In this document: piece after piece, positions 52,330-62,168 of the stretch
How positions within the stretch are numbered: position 1 is the first letter of the stretch
How the letters are laid out: each line of letters starts with the position of its first letter
From: Alteribacter natronophilus
GTDB taxonomy: Bacteria > Bacillota > Bacilli > Bacillales > Salisediminibacteriaceae
Assembly: GCF_006007885.1 (NCBI RefSeq)
Contig: NZ_VCRO01000003.1
Location: forward strand, 310,001-374,000
Direction: 5' to 3'
DNA: 64,000 nt
Position numbers and translations under genes: made by a program
The notes under the pieces: generated by a model
The model's input: the letters and a program-made list of their open reading frames with translations, nothing else
Database searches by the model: none
Told to the model about the DNA's origin: nothing

Positions 52330-53160
52330 CTACCTGCTTCCCTGACAGGCTGGACACGTATGCGTCCCGCGGCCGCCGACAACGGTTTTTTCTACGGGTT
52401 GCCCGCACTGTTTGCACGGTTCTCCCGTTCTTCCGTAAACGAACAGCTTCTGCTGGAACATGCCCATTTCCCCCTGGCCGTTTACATACGACTTAATGGA
52501 AGAGCCGCCCTGTTCAACCGCATCCTTCAGGGTTTTTACGATGCTCGAATGAAGCCTGACTGCCTCCTCCTCCGTAATCGTATTCCCCGGGCGCTCCGGA
52601 TGAATCCCGGAGAGAAACAGTGCCTCATCCACGTAAATGTTTCCAAGACCTGCAAGAACCGTCTGGTCAAGGAGTGCGGATTTCACATGCCGGGTTGTTT
52701 TCAGAAGCTTTTCCCGCAAATGGACCGGAGTGAAAGCATCGGTAAAAGGTTCCACCCCGAGATGGGAAAGAGGAAGATGGTGCATCTCCTCTCCTCTTTC
52801 AAACAGATGCATCGTGCCGAATTTCCGGACGTCCCTGTATCGGAGTTCCTCCCCGTCTTTCAGTACGAATCGGACATGCGTATGTTTATCGGGCTCTTCT
52901 TCAGCCCGGTAAACGCCGTAACGCCCTTCCATGCGGAGGTGGGAAACGAGGGTCCACGTATCAAGATAAAACAGAAGGAATTTGCCCCGGCGGCCGATCC
53001 GCTGAATCGTTTCGCCCTTCAGCATATCTTTAAAGGCTTTGACGTCATCGGGACGCTTAATCATCCGGGGCCAGCCCACCACCACATCTTCAATTGTCTT
53101 TCCGACAGCAAGCTGTTCGAGCGTTCTTTTTACCGTCTCAACTTCCGGCAGTTCCGGCAT
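52330..53160 (-). CDS. mutM: Formamidopyrimidine-DNA glycosylase
   Basis: A 276-residue bifunctional glycosylase/AP lyase for 8-oxoguanine and Fapy lesions. The N-terminal catalytic PELPEVETVKR (Pro-1, Glu-2 after Met removal), the helix-two-turn-helix region and the C-terminal zinc finger CKQCGQPVEKTVVGGRGTHT followed by CPAC are complete. Directly downstream of polA by 21 bp, so a repair operon polA-mutM is likely. The 237 bp between mutM and ytaF hold an AGCCCA/TGGGCT hairpin and no gene. Confidence 0.95.
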   Translation of the reverse strand: MPELPEVETVKRTLEQLAVGKTIEDVVVGWPRMIKRPDDVKAFKDMLKGETIQRIGRRGKFLLFYLDTWTLVSHLRMEGRYGVYRAEEEPDKHTHVRFVLKDGEELRYRDVRKFGTMHLFERGEEMHHLPLSHLGVEPFTDAFTPVHLREKLLKTTRHVKSALLDQTVLAGLGNIYVDEALFLSGIHPERPGNTITEEEAVRLHSSIVKTLKDAVEQGGSSIKSYVNGQGEMGMFQQKLFVYGRTGEPCKQCGQPVEKTVVGGRGTHTCPACQGSR

Positions 53161-53181
53161 CTTCAGTCACTCCTTTAACCC

Positions 53182-55815
53182 TTACTTTGCGTCGTACCAC
53201 GTATCCCCATAGGACACATCCACCTTAAGAGGCACGTCGAGCTTAATCGCCCCTTCCATAACTTCGGGTACGAGCTGTTTCATCGTATCAATTTCATCTT
53301 CCGGCACTTCAAAAATCAGTTCATCGTGTACAGATAGAAGAAGGCTGGACCTGAGCTGTTTTTCTTCCATTTTCTCTGCGATATCCACCATCGCTTTTTT
53401 GATAATGTCAGCTGCTGTTCCCTGAATCGGTGTATTCATTGCAGTACGCTCCGCAAAGCTCCGCTGGTTGAAATTGCGGCTCGTAATTTCAGGGAGGTAG
53501 CGGCGGCGGTTGAGCATGGTCGTTACGTAGCCAGTGTCACGGGCTTTTTCCACGATATCGTCCATGTATTCTTTAACACCCGGGAAGCTTTCAAAATAGC
53601 GCTCAATAAAGCTTTTCGCTTCCTTACGGGTAATGCCGAGACTTTGTGAAAGCCCGTAATCACTGATTCCGTACACAATTCCGAAGTTAACCGCCTTTGC
53701 GGTCCGGCGCATGTTCGCTGTCACTTCATCCCGGTCCACGTGAAACACATCCATCGCGGTTTTCGTGTGGATATCCAGATCTTCCCGGAACGCATGAAGC
53801 AGACTGTCATCCTGGCAGATGTGGGCGAGAACGCGCAGCTCGATCTGGGAATAGTCCGCTGCAAAAATAACAGCATTGTCCTGCTCCGGCACAAAGGCGT
53901 GACGGATTTTCCTGCCTTCCTCAAGCCGTACGGGGATGTTCTGCAGATTCGGCTCAGTTGAGCTGAGACGCCCCGTCTGCGTAAGGGACTGGTTAAAAAT
54001 CGTGTGAATCTTCCCGGTCTTTTTATGGATGACTTTCAGCAGCCCTTCAATGTAGGTGCTTTTCAGTTTGCCCAGCTGGCGGTAATGAAGAATCTGCTCC
54101 ACAATTTCATGCTTGTCCTGCAGCTTCTCAAGAACATCGGCAGAAGTGGAGTAACCGGTTTTTGTTTTCTTTACTACCGGCAGTTCAAGCTTCTCGAACA
54201 GAATTTCCCCGAGCTGTTTCGGCGAATTGATGTTAAATTCCGTGCCTGCCATGCTGTGAATATCAGCTTCGATTTTTCCAAGCTTCTCCTCAAGCGCTTC
54301 GCCCATATTCTCGAGTTCACTCCGGTCGACGGCTACCCCGTGCTTTTCCATGCGTCCGAGAATGACACTGAGCGGCATTTCAAGCTCATAAAAGAGCTCT
54401 TTCTGTTCGTTCTCGGCAAGTTCTTCATCCAGGTCATCCCTCAGGGCAAAAACAGCTGCCGCTTTTCTTCCGAGATGCTGGACAAGGGCCTCTCCTTCCG
54501 CTGCTTTCCGCTTTTTCCCCTTTCCGTAAACATCGTCGTCATGCTGAACCCGGACACTTTTCTTACGTACCGAAATGTCCGCCAGATCGTGTGCCCCGGA
54601 AGCAGGATCGATCAGATAGGAAGCGATCTGAACGTCGAACACCACACCTTCGAGGACGATATCCTGCCAGCCGAGCGCCACGACGGAACGTTTGGCATCA
54701 AACATGTATTTTTCCTTTGATTTATCCTGAGCCCAGTCTGTAAACCGCTCACTGTTAAGTGCAGTCTCAACCGGGATAAAATAAACGCCGTTTTCATTTG
54801 CAAGTGAAAATCCGACAATTTCAGCCTGGTGGTAGTTGTCATCCAGGGACTCGACCACGAGCGCTGCAGGTGAAGCAAGAACCTCGTCTGTTAATTCCTC
54901 CACCTCAGTGACCTCCAAGGCTTCCATACTCGCGTCCTCAGTCGCTTCTCTGTCGCCGTCAAACTTATTGAGCAGCGAGTTAAACTCCAGCTCTTTTAAA
55001 AGTGCAACCAGTTTTTCCTGGTCCGGCTCTTTCCGGCCGGCATCCCCGGGCTTCACTTCGATCGGGGCTTCGCACATAATCGTGGCCAGCTCCTTGCTCA
55101 TAAACGCCTGTTCCTTGTTGGACTCAAGCTTCTCCTTCAGCTTCTTTCCCGAAACTTCATCAAGGGATTCGTAGACTCCCTCGACGGTACCGTGGGCTTT
55201 AAGCAGTTTCAGGGCTGTTTTCTCACCCACCCCCGGCACACCAGGGATGTTGTCGGAGCTGTCTCCCATCAGACCTTTCATGTCAATAATCTGCTCCGGT
55301 CTGATGCCGTACTTTTCCCCGATCATCGCTTCATCATATGTATCCATGTTCGTTATGCCTTTTTTCATCATGGCAACTGAAATGCGGTCATCCACAAGCT
55401 GCAGAAGATCCTTGTCTCCTGTATAGACCTTCACATCCCATCCATCAGCTGCGGCGTTTCTGCTCAGGGTACCGATAATGTCATCAGCTTCGTAGTTTTC
55501 AAGCTCATAGTGTTTAATGTTAAATGCATCCAGAAGCTCCCGCATGTAAGGAAGCTGCTCGGACAGTTCCGCCGGTGTCTTTTCCCGCTTTCCTTTGTAT
55601 TCCTGGTATGTTTTATGGCGGAACGTTGTTTTACCGGCATCGAACGCCACCAGCATATGGCTAGGATCCTCTTCCTCAAGCACTTTCAGGATCATCGTCG
55701 TAAATCCGTAAATCGCATTCGTGTAAATACCTTTTTCAGTGTTCAGAAGCGGCAGGGCAAAAAAAGCCCGGTACGCTACACTGTTTCCGTCCACAAGCAC
55801 AAGTTTATTGGTCAA
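53182..55815 (-). CDS. polA: DNA polymerase I
   Basis: An 877-residue family A polymerase. N-terminal 5'-3' exonuclease (DGNSVAYRAFFALP, GLMGDSSDNIPGVPGVGEKT), a degenerate 3'-5' exonuclease domain, and the polymerase core (FAADYSQIELRVLAHICQDD, YFESFPGVKEYM, LLSVHDELIFEVPE). In the exonuclease region the usual D-x-E is replaced by LVVESLDDN, so proofreading is probably lost, as in other Bacillus Pol I. Translation starts with TTG (complement of 55813-55815) after a GGGGTG site. Gap filling and Okazaki processing. Confidence 0.96.
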   Translation of the reverse strand: MTNKLVLVDGNSVAYRAFFALPLLNTEKGIYTNAIYGFTTMILKVLEEEDPSHMLVAFDAGKTTFRHKTYQEYKGKREKTPAELSEQLPYMRELLDAFNIKHYELENYEADDIIGTLSRNAAADGWDVKVYTGDKDLLQLVDDRISVAMMKKGITNMDTYDEAMIGEKYGIRPEQIIDMKGLMGDSSDNIPGVPGVGEKTALKLLKAHGTVEGVYESLDEVSGKKLKEKLESNKEQAFMSKELATIMCEAPIEVKPGDAGRKEPDQEKLVALLKELEFNSLLNKFDGDREATEDASMEALEVTEVEELTDEVLASPAALVVESLDDNYHQAEIVGFSLANENGVYFIPVETALNSERFTDWAQDKSKEKYMFDAKRSVVALGWQDIVLEGVVFDVQIASYLIDPASGAHDLADISVRKKSVRVQHDDDVYGKGKKRKAAEGEALVQHLGRKAAAVFALRDDLDEELAENEQKELFYELEMPLSVILGRMEKHGVAVDRSELENMGEALEEKLGKIEADIHSMAGTEFNINSPKQLGEILFEKLELPVVKKTKTGYSTSADVLEKLQDKHEIVEQILHYRQLGKLKSTYIEGLLKVIHKKTGKIHTIFNQSLTQTGRLSSTEPNLQNIPVRLEEGRKIRHAFVPEQDNAVIFAADYSQIELRVLAHICQDDSLLHAFREDLDIHTKTAMDVFHVDRDEVTANMRRTAKAVNFGIVYGISDYGLSQSLGITRKEAKSFIERYFESFPGVKEYMDDIVEKARDTGYVTTMLNRRRYLPEITSRNFNQRSFAERTAMNTPIQGTAADIIKKAMVDIAEKMEEKQLRSSLLLSVHDELIFEVPEDEIDTMKQLVPEVMEGAIKLDVPLKVDVSYGDTWYDAK

Positions 55816-56001
55816 AATTACACACCCCAGTCAGTGAATGTCGCACACATTCGTATGCGCATGGTTAGCCTTATTTTATCACGCCTGAAGCAGGATACAA
55901 ACTGAGTACTGCTTCCTGCGGGAGGGCCGGGAAAATACCGGTAATTGGGATGAAGGGGGAGTTACTGATTTCACGATAAAAAAAGTCAGTAAAATAAAGA
56001 T

Positions 56002-56031
56002 GGCCGGAAGCTCAGGGGAGGGCTTCCGGCC
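56002..56031 (-). terminator. Rho-independent terminator after phoR
   Basis: Arms GGCCGGAAGC and GCTTCCGGCC with a 10-base loop, followed on the minus strand by ATCTTTATTTT. It isolates phoPR from polA. The rest of 55816-56153 shows no gene. Confidence 0.8.
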
Positions 56032-56153
56032 AAAACAAGGGGATGTTTAACAAATGCAACCATGAAGATCGCATTCATATGAAACAGTACATGTACAGCA
56101 TAAAGGATAGACGTAAAGCGGAAATGTCGAAAATGTAAACTTTCTGTAAATGT

Positions 56154-57938
56154 TTACTCTTTCTTTTTATCTTCCTGTCTCCTTTTAAAGAACGCCAACT
56201 TAAACTTTGTCCCCTTGTTTACTTCGCTTGTCACGTCCAGCTTCGCTCTGTGTGCTTCGGCCAGATGCTTGACGATGGCAAGGCCGAGACCGGTTCCCCC
56301 TGAGTTTCTCGATCTTGCGGGGTCAACCCGGTAAAAGCGTTCGAACAGACGGGGCAGCTCTTTTCTGCTAATGCCGATCCCCGTATCCTCCACTTCCAGA
56401 AGAACCGTTTCCACCTGTTCTTTTATACGGATGGTCACTGCCCCTTCTTCCGGTGTATAGGAAATAGCGTTGTTAACAAGATTGATGATAATCTGCTTGA
56501 TCCGGTGCGGATCTCCATCAATTTCCGGGTTACCGGAAACCTTTGTTTCAAGAGTGATCTTCTTTTTATCGGCTTTGTCCTGAAGCATCAGTTTCACTTC
56601 ATCTGCCAGCGTGTGCAGGTTGAGCTGCTGCCAGTCGAGCTGGAAGTGACTCCCTTCAATTTTGGAAAGCTCCAGAAGGTCGGAAATCAGACTTTCGAGC
56701 CGGTCGGATTCCTTTGCGATAATGGTGAGAAACTTTTCCCGGTATTCAGGAGACTCCATCGCCCCTGCAAGGAGCGTTTCCGTGAAGCCTTTTAATGATG
56801 TGACAGGTGTTTTGAGCTCATGGGAAACGTTTGCCACAAAGTCCTTCCTCGCCTGCTCCAGCTTTTTAAGATCTGTGATGTCGTGAAACACGAGGACGAT
56901 ACCTCTCAGCTTGTCATTTGAGCCGATAATCGGTGCTGCATACACGTCAAAGTGTCGCATCTCAATCCCGATCGGAAGCTCCAGATGCCGCTTTCTGCCT
57001 TTTTCAGTAAGAAAGATTTCCTGGACGAGCTTGATGATTTTCCTGTGTTTTATAGCCCTGTAGTACAGCTTGTGAAGCCACTCGTCAGTATCTTCCTGAA
57101 AGATCTCCTTGCACGAGCGGTTTACAAGGGTAATGTCCCCCTTCGAGTTGATGAGAAGAAGGCCGCTCCCCATATTTTCAATGAGGGTTTCCAGGTGCTC
57201 CTGCTGCATCTGGTACGTTCTTGTCACCTGACTCAGATTCTGGGCCAGTACATTCAGGGACCGGTTCAGGTTTCCGGTTTCGTTCTCTTCCCCTTCGTAG
57301 GTACGGGCCTTAAAGTTCCCCTGTGCCAGCTGTTTTGCCACTCTTGTTGCTTCCTCAATCGGGGCAATCATCTGATTGGTAAGCTTCGTTGTAAGGAAAA
57401 AGATAATAAGAAAAGCAAGGGAGAAACTGACAAACATGATAATCCAGATGCTTCTGTAAACGCGGTTAAGCTCCCCCAGCTCCAGCCCAAGCCTCAGGTA
57501 GCCGATGGTCTGTCCCTCCGCTTCCAGAACAGTAACATAATAAAGGAGTTCCTCATTTAAGGTCCTGCTCATCCGGATTTCCTTGCCTTCCCCTTCCTGA
57601 ACAGCCTGCTGAATTTCCGGGCGCCCGCTGTAATCAAGGTCCTGCCCTTCTTCATCCACACTTTCGGCAACGACCTGCTGATCTGCAGAAAGAAGCGTGA
57701 CCCTCAAATCAAGTTCCTCTGCCATTGTTTCAATGAGAGTCTGAAGCTCCTGCTCGTCTTCAAACCCGGTCTGTTCCACATTGTAGGCGACAATCCCGGC
57801 TTCCTTTTCGATCCGGTCCCCCATCCGCTCGAAATAAAACTCTTTGAAAAGAGGTCCGAGAAGAGCCCCCAGACTGGCCAGGACGACAAATACAATCACA
57901 GCCAGGGGGAAGATAAACCTGGAGCGGTAGCTAGTCAT
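56154..57938 (-). CDS. phoR: Phosphate sensor histidine kinase PhoR
   Basis: A 594-residue membrane kinase. Two membrane helices (about 9-30 and 165-188) flank an extracytoplasmic PAS-like domain; then HAMP (about 190-240), PAS (LIENMGSGLLLINSKGDITL), the phospho-acceptor H-box FVANVSHELKTPVTSLKGFT, and the ATPase domain with N-box IIINLVNNAISYTPEEG, G1 VEDTGIGIS and G2 GGTGLGLAIVKHL. It phosphorylates PhoP on phosphate limitation. The gene overlaps phoP by 8 bp. Confidence 0.94.
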   Translation of the reverse strand: MTSYRSRFIFPLAVIVFVVLASLGALLGPLFKEFYFERMGDRIEKEAGIVAYNVEQTGFEDEQELQTLIETMAEELDLRVTLLSADQQVVAESVDEEGQDLDYSGRPEIQQAVQEGEGKEIRMSRTLNEELLYYVTVLEAEGQTIGYLRLGLELGELNRVYRSIWIIMFVSFSLAFLIIFFLTTKLTNQMIAPIEEATRVAKQLAQGNFKARTYEGEENETGNLNRSLNVLAQNLSQVTRTYQMQQEHLETLIENMGSGLLLINSKGDITLVNRSCKEIFQEDTDEWLHKLYYRAIKHRKIIKLVQEIFLTEKGRKRHLELPIGIEMRHFDVYAAPIIGSNDKLRGIVLVFHDITDLKKLEQARKDFVANVSHELKTPVTSLKGFTETLLAGAMESPEYREKFLTIIAKESDRLESLISDLLELSKIEGSHFQLDWQQLNLHTLADEVKLMLQDKADKKKITLETKVSGNPEIDGDPHRIKQIIINLVNNAISYTPEEGAVTIRIKEQVETVLLEVEDTGIGISRKELPRLFERFYRVDPARSRNSGGTGLGLAIVKHLAEAHRAKLDVTSEVNKGTKFKLAFFKRRQEDKKKE

Positions 57939-58647
57939 TCAGAACAGGCTCCTCCATTTTATAACCGAGACCTCGAATCGTTTTTATATAAACCGGCTTT
58001 TTCGTATTAGGCTCTATTTTCTCCCGCAGGTGGCTGATATGTACGTCCACAATCCGTGTATCACCCACAAACTCATAATTCCAGACAGCGTTCAGGAGCT
58101 GGTCCCTTGTCAGTACACGTCCCTTATGATTAACGAGGTATAAAAGCAGTTCAAATTCCTTCGGTGTCAGCTCCAGTACTTTGTTTCTGATAAACACTTC
58201 ATAGTTATCCGGGTAAATATCCACTTCACCGATGGTTATTTTTTTCTCTTCTTTTACTTTTTCTTTTTCCGGCATCCCTGTCCGTGTGCGCCTCAGAATG
58301 GCTCTGATCCGTGCTACTACTTCACGGGGGCTGAACGGTTTCGTAAGATAATCGTCGGCACCGAGTTCGAGTCCCAGTACTTTATCAAACTCGTCATCTT
58401 TTGCTGTCAGCATCAGGATTGGCGTCATGACTTTTCTCTGCCTGAGCTGTTTGCAGACTTCCAGACCGTCCATTTCCGGCAGCATGAGATCGAGAACGAT
58501 GAGATCAAAATGCTGTTCAGCTGCTTCTTCAAGAGCAGCTCTGCCGTTCGTCGCTGTTGTCACGTCGAAACCGGCCTGCTCCAGGTTAAATTCCAGAAGC
58601 GTAATAATGGATTCTTCATCGTCAACAACAAGTATTTTCTGAGACAT
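57931..58647 (-). CDS. phoP: Phosphate response regulator PhoP
   Basis: A 238-residue OmpR-family regulator. Receiver domain with acidic pocket VVDDEES, phosphorylated Asp in IVLDLMLPEMDG, and the conserved Lys in DDYLTKPFSPREV; C-terminal winged helix with LTPKEFELLLYLVNHKGRV and IKTIRGLGYKME. It activates phosphate-starvation genes. Upstream of phoR in the same unit and downstream of the MaoC-like gene on the same strand. Confidence 0.94.
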   Translation of the reverse strand: MSQKILVVDDEESIITLLEFNLEQAGFDVTTATNGRAALEEAAEQHFDLIVLDLMLPEMDGLEVCKQLRQRKVMTPILMLTAKDDEFDKVLGLELGADDYLTKPFSPREVVARIRAILRRTRTGMPEKEKVKEEKKITIGEVDIYPDNYEVFIRNKVLELTPKEFELLLYLVNHKGRVLTRDQLLNAVWNYEFVGDTRIVDVHISHLREKIEPNTKKPVYIKTIRGLGYKMEEPVLND

Positions 58648-58760
58648 GGCTCATTCCTCCTGTACCTGCTTGCCCCCTTAGCCTAAGCAGAATAAATAGA
58701 TGATATGTACTGTCTTTCATCCCCGTTGTTTCTATCACCTTTATACTACTATATTTTCCG

Positions 58761-58794
58761 AAAAAAAACAGCCGGCTCTCCGAAGAGGCGGCTG
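58761..58794 (-). terminator. Rho-independent terminator of MaoC-like gene
   Basis: Minus strand CAGCCGCCTCT...AGAGCCGGCTG (one mismatch) followed by eight Ts. Confidence 0.85.
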
Positions 58795-58801
58795 GTGCTG
58801 A

Positions 58802-59281
58802 TTAGAAGTTTTCAAAGGTGCCTGCATCCTGGGTAACAGGCTTCCATGGATATGGCGGACATACAGTAAGTTCTCCCCGGATAACGCAGTCTCCCTCGCT
58901 GTCGTTGCCTGAAACTTTGATGAGAACGGAGTGTTTCTTTTCATCAACCTCTGTAACTTCCAGCGAGAGGTGAAGGGTGCCGTAGTGATAAAGTGGTTTC
59001 GGATACTCCAGAGTCTGTGAGATGATACTGCTGCCCGGTCCCGGGAGATGGGTGGATACCGTAGCATTTACAAACCCGTTAATCATCAGCTGGGGCACTA
59101 TAGGCTTTTTAAATGGTGTACGGGCTGCGTAATCGTGCTGAATGTAGATCGGGTTCGCATCGTCTGAGAGCCCAAGGTAAAGGAGAATATCCTTGTCTTC
59201 CACTTTTTTTGTTACTTCAGCTTTTTCCCCTGCTTTAATCGAGGAAATAACGCTTCCCAGCTTGCGTTTCTTTGTAAACAT
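58802..59281 (-). CDS. MaoC/hot-dog dehydratase-like protein
   Basis: A 159-residue protein with the hot-dog fold pattern of R-specific enoyl-CoA hydratases (DKDILLYLGLSDDANPIYIQ, PIVPQLMINGFVNATVSTHL). The Asp/His pair expected in active R-hydratases appears as DDANPIY with H replaced by Y; activity is therefore uncertain. The start at 59279-59281 follows GGAGGA at a spacing of six; a start two codons upstream would be too close to it. Located between mdh and phoP. Confidence 0.7.
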   Translation of the reverse strand: MFTKKRKLGSVISSIKAGEKAEVTKKVEDKDILLYLGLSDDANPIYIQHDYAARTPFKKPIVPQLMINGFVNATVSTHLPGPGSSIISQTLEYPKPLYHYGTLHLSLEVTEVDEKKHSVLIKVSGNDSEGDCVIRGELTVCPPYPWKPVTQDAGTFENF

Positions 59282-59342
59282 GTTCATTCCTCCAGTTCTG
59301 AGTTGTCTCAATAACCCTGCGGTAAACGCTTACATTATTAAC

Positions 59343-59540
59343 TTGAAAAAGCTGTTTTCGGGAAGATTGTTGTTTTATTCCACTGCAGGCGGGCGCTTTC
59401 ACCACAGGCACAAGTGCGACATCCGTTCATGCTTCACGGTGTCTTCTATGCCGCGGGCATCGCTTCAGCCTCCTCGGGAAAAACGCCCTGCGGGGTCTTC
59501 ACCTGATGCTATTCCCGCCGGAGTCGCCGCCTTTCGCTTC
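59343..59540. repeat. Extragenic GC-rich repeat, copy F
   Basis: Head CTGCAGGCGGGCGCTTTC and tail CTGCGGGGTCTTCACCTGAT...CCGCCGGAGTCGCCGCC belong to the dispersed family, here with GCCGCGGGCATCGCTTCAGC in the middle. Intergenic between mdh and the MaoC-like gene. Confidence 0.7.
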
Positions 59541-59585
59541 ATAATTAATTTGGTCAATATCAACAATCTATACGAACACAGCCAT

Positions 59586-59638
59586 TTGAAAAAGCTGCTT
59601 TCGGGAAGATTGCTGTTTTATTCCGCTGCAGGCGGGCG
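59586..59638. repeat. Direct repeat of 59343-59395
   Basis: Fifty-three bases starting TTGAAAAAGCTG and ending CTGCAGGCGGGCG match 59343-59395 with three mismatches. It looks like a second, truncated head of the repeat, 243 bp from the first. Confidence 0.8.
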
Positions 59639-59670
59639 GTGCACAGTGAGGCTTCTTATACTCACCTGTT

Positions 59671-59722
59671 AAAAAGAAAGCAATGGTCATGCAGGCATTA
59701 CGGCGCCTGCACGCACATTGCT
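59671..59722 (-). terminator. Rho-independent terminator of mdh
   Basis: Minus strand arms AGCAATG...GTGCAGGC and GCCTGCAT...CATTGCT followed by TTCTTTTT. Confidence 0.85.
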
Positions 59723-59733
59723 GTTAAGAATCA

Positions 59734-60672
59734 TTATTTTACAAGAGAAAGAACTTTATTAACAGAATCGGCGGATTTTTTCAGCTCAGCCTTCTCGTCA
59801 TCAGTCAGATCGAGCTCAAGTACTTTCTCGAGTCCGCCTCCGCCGATAACAGTTGGAACACCAAGGTACATATCCTCGTAGCCGTATTCGCCTTCAAGGT
59901 AGGCAATGGCCGGAAGAATACGTTTCTTGTCCTTCAGTACGGCTTCAACCATCTGGACAATGGAAGCCGCCGGCGCGTAATAGGCACTTCCGTTTCCAAG
60001 AAGGTTTACAATTTCCCCGCCGCCTTTACGTGTCCGCTCCACAATGGCGTCAAGACGGTCTTTTGAGATGAGTTTTTCCAGCGGAATTCCGCCTGCATAG
60101 GAATAGCGGAGCATCGGTACCATATCATCGCCGTGGCCTCCGAGAACGAATCCGGAAACATCTTCCACGCTTACGTTCAGTTCCTGAGCAACAAAGGTAC
60201 GGAAACGTGCCGTATCCAGGACCCCTGACTGGCCGAATACACGGTTTTTCGGGAATCCGGATTCTTTGTATACCGTATAAGTCATCGTGTCCACAGGGTT
60301 GGTAAGAACGATAATATAGCAGTCGGGAGAGTGTTTGACGATTTCCTTCGTTACGCTCTTCATGATATCAGCGTTGGTACTGATCAGATCATCACGGCTC
60401 ATCCCCGGCTTACGGGGAATTCCGGCAGTAATGACAACAACATCGGAGTTCGCCGTGTCCTTGTAATCGGACGTTCCGACAATGTTGGAGTCAAACCCCT
60501 GAACAGGGGAAGCTTCGAGCATGTCGAGTGCTTTACCTTTAGTCGGATCCTCATTGTTTGGGATATCCACGAGTACTACGTCCCCGAGTTCCTTCTGGGC
60601 AGCCATAAGTGCAGTTGTGGTACCGGTAAATCCTCCGCCAACTACGGTGATCTTTCTGCGTTTAATGGTCAT
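59734..60672 (-). CDS. mdh: Malate dehydrogenase
   Basis: A 312-residue NAD-dependent LDH-like malate dehydrogenase. Nucleotide fold [20 protein letters not shown], the substrate-binding [20 protein letters not shown], and the active-site histidine in [20 protein letters not shown]. It converts malate to oxaloacetate in the TCA cycle. The ATG at 60670-60672 after GAGGGG was chosen over an open frame 30 codons longer that would overlap the icd end. Order citZ-icd-mdh as in B. subtilis. Confidence 0.96.
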   Translation of the reverse strand: MTIKRRKITVVGGGFTGTTTALMAAQKELGDVVLVDIPNNEDPTKGKALDMLEASPVQGFDSNIVGTSDYKDTANSDVVVITAGIPRKPGMSRDDLISTNADIMKSVTKEIVKHSPDCYIIVLTNPVDTMTYTVYKESGFPKNRVFGQSGVLDTARFRTFVAQELNVSVEDVSGFVLGGHGDDMVPMLRYSYAGGIPLEKLISKDRLDAIVERTRKGGGEIVNLLGNGSAYYAPAASIVQMVEAVLKDKKRILPAIAYLEGEYGYEDMYLGVPTVIGGGGLEKVLELDLTDDEKAELKKSADSVNKVLSLVK

Positions 60673-60724
60673 TTGACATTCCCCTCTCATTTCGTTTTCC
60701 AGTAAACCCTCTGCGTGTAACGGA

Positions 60725-60747
60725 GGAGCCGGCACAAGACCGGCTCC
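60725..60747 (-). other. Intercistronic hairpin between icd and mdh
   Basis: GGAGCCGG...CCGGCTCC with no T-run on the minus strand; more likely an mRNA stability or processing element than a terminator. Confidence 0.5.
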
Positions 60748-60767
60748 TTCCAGCAGCTTCATTCAAT

Positions 60768-62030
60768 TTAGAGGTTTTTAATAAGTTCGTCAGCGAACTC
60801 GGAGCATTTCACTTCGGAAGCTCCATCCATCAGTCGGGCAAAGTCATACGTTACAACCTTGCTTGCAATCGTTTTGTCCATGGATGCTTCGATCATGTCT
60901 GCTGCTTCGTTCCAGTTCAGGTGGCGAAGCATGAGCACACCGGAAAGCAGCACGGATGACGGGTTCACTTTATCAAGGCCGGCATATTTTGGAGCTGTAC
61001 CGTGAGTCGCTTCAAAGATTGCGTGGCCGCTATCATAGTTAATATTTGCACCAGGTGCAATTCCAATTCCGCCCACCTGTGCAGCAAGCGCATCTGATAC
61101 ATAGTCACCGTTCAGGTTCATGGTTGCTACCACATCAAATTCTTTCGGACGGGTAAGAATCTGCTGAAGGAAGATATCCGCAATGGAATCTTTTACGATC
61201 AGCTTGCCTGCAGCTTCTGCTTCGGACTGTGCTTTGTCAGCAGCTTCACGGCCCTGATCTTCAACAATTTTGTCATACTCGGCCCATGTGAAGACTTTAT
61301 CGCCGAATTCCTTTTCAGCAAGCTCGTAGCCCCACTTTTTAAAGCCGCCTTCAGTAAATTTCATAATGTTTCCTTTATGGACAAGCGTTACGCTCTTACG
61401 TCCTTCGTCAAGGGCGTACTGAATAGCAGAACGTACAAGACGATGCGTTCCTTCTTCGGATACAGGCTTGATTCCGATTCCGGAAGTTTCAGGGAAACGG
61501 ATTTTGTTTGCGCCAAGCTCATCGCGGAGGAAGCTGATCAGCTTTTTAGCTTCGTCAGACCCCTGCTCATATTCGATACCGGCATAAATGTCCTCGGAGT
61601 TTTCACGGAAGATTACCATGTCCGTGTCTTCCGGGCGCTTAACAGGAGATGGTACCCCTTCAAACCAGCGGACCGGACGTACACATGCGAAAAGGTCCAG
61701 CTCCTGGCGAAGTGCCACGTTCAGAGAGCGGATTCCGCCACCAATCGGAGTAGTAAGAGGCCCTTTAATTGCGATGAAGTACTCACGGATTGTTTCAAGA
61801 GTTTCGTCCGGGAGCCATTCGCCTGAATTGTCATAGGCTTTCTGACCTGCAAGAACTTCTTTCCACTCGATCTTCTTTTCACCGTTGTATGCTTTCTCGA
61901 CTGAAGCTTCTATGACGCGGGAAGCAGCTGCCCAGATATCAGGACCGGTTCCGTCACCTTCGATGTATGGAATCACCGGATTGTTCGGTACGTTTAACAC
62001 ACCATTGTTTACTGTAATTTTTTCTGCCAT
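60768..62030 (-). CDS. icd: NADP-dependent isocitrate dehydrogenase
   Basis: A 420-residue prokaryotic IDH that makes 2-oxoglutarate and NADPH. Substrate-binding [20 protein letters not shown], the phosphorylation-site-like serine in that loop, and metal-binding segments [20 protein letters not shown] and [12 protein letters not shown] are present. The segment [20 protein letters not shown] is also well conserved. Centre of the citZ-icd-mdh group; 95 bp ahead of mdh. Confidence 0.96.
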   Translation of the reverse strand: MAEKITVNNGVLNVPNNPVIPYIEGDGTGPDIWAAASRVIEASVEKAYNGEKKIEWKEVLAGQKAYDNSGEWLPDETLETIREYFIAIKGPLTTPIGGGIRSLNVALRQELDLFACVRPVRWFEGVPSPVKRPEDTDMVIFRENSEDIYAGIEYEQGSDEAKKLISFLRDELGANKIRFPETSGIGIKPVSEEGTHRLVRSAIQYALDEGRKSVTLVHKGNIMKFTEGGFKKWGYELAEKEFGDKVFTWAEYDKIVEDQGREAADKAQSEAEAAGKLIVKDSIADIFLQQILTRPKEFDVVATMNLNGDYVSDALAAQVGGIGIAPGANINYDSGHAIFEATHGTAPKYAGLDKVNPSSVLLSGVLMLRHLNWNEAADMIEASMDKTIASKVVTYDFARLMDGASEVKCSEFADELIKNL

Positions 62031-62168
62031 TGTAAAAAACCTCCTAAATATCGTTCAGTTTTATGTAGGAAAGAGAAACGGGCACACCTTAATCACATTC
62101 GCTGCGCGCCGCTTTTCTCCTTCCTCTATCTTCGCTGAAATTCCGTAAAAATTGCAACAGATTCGGGT

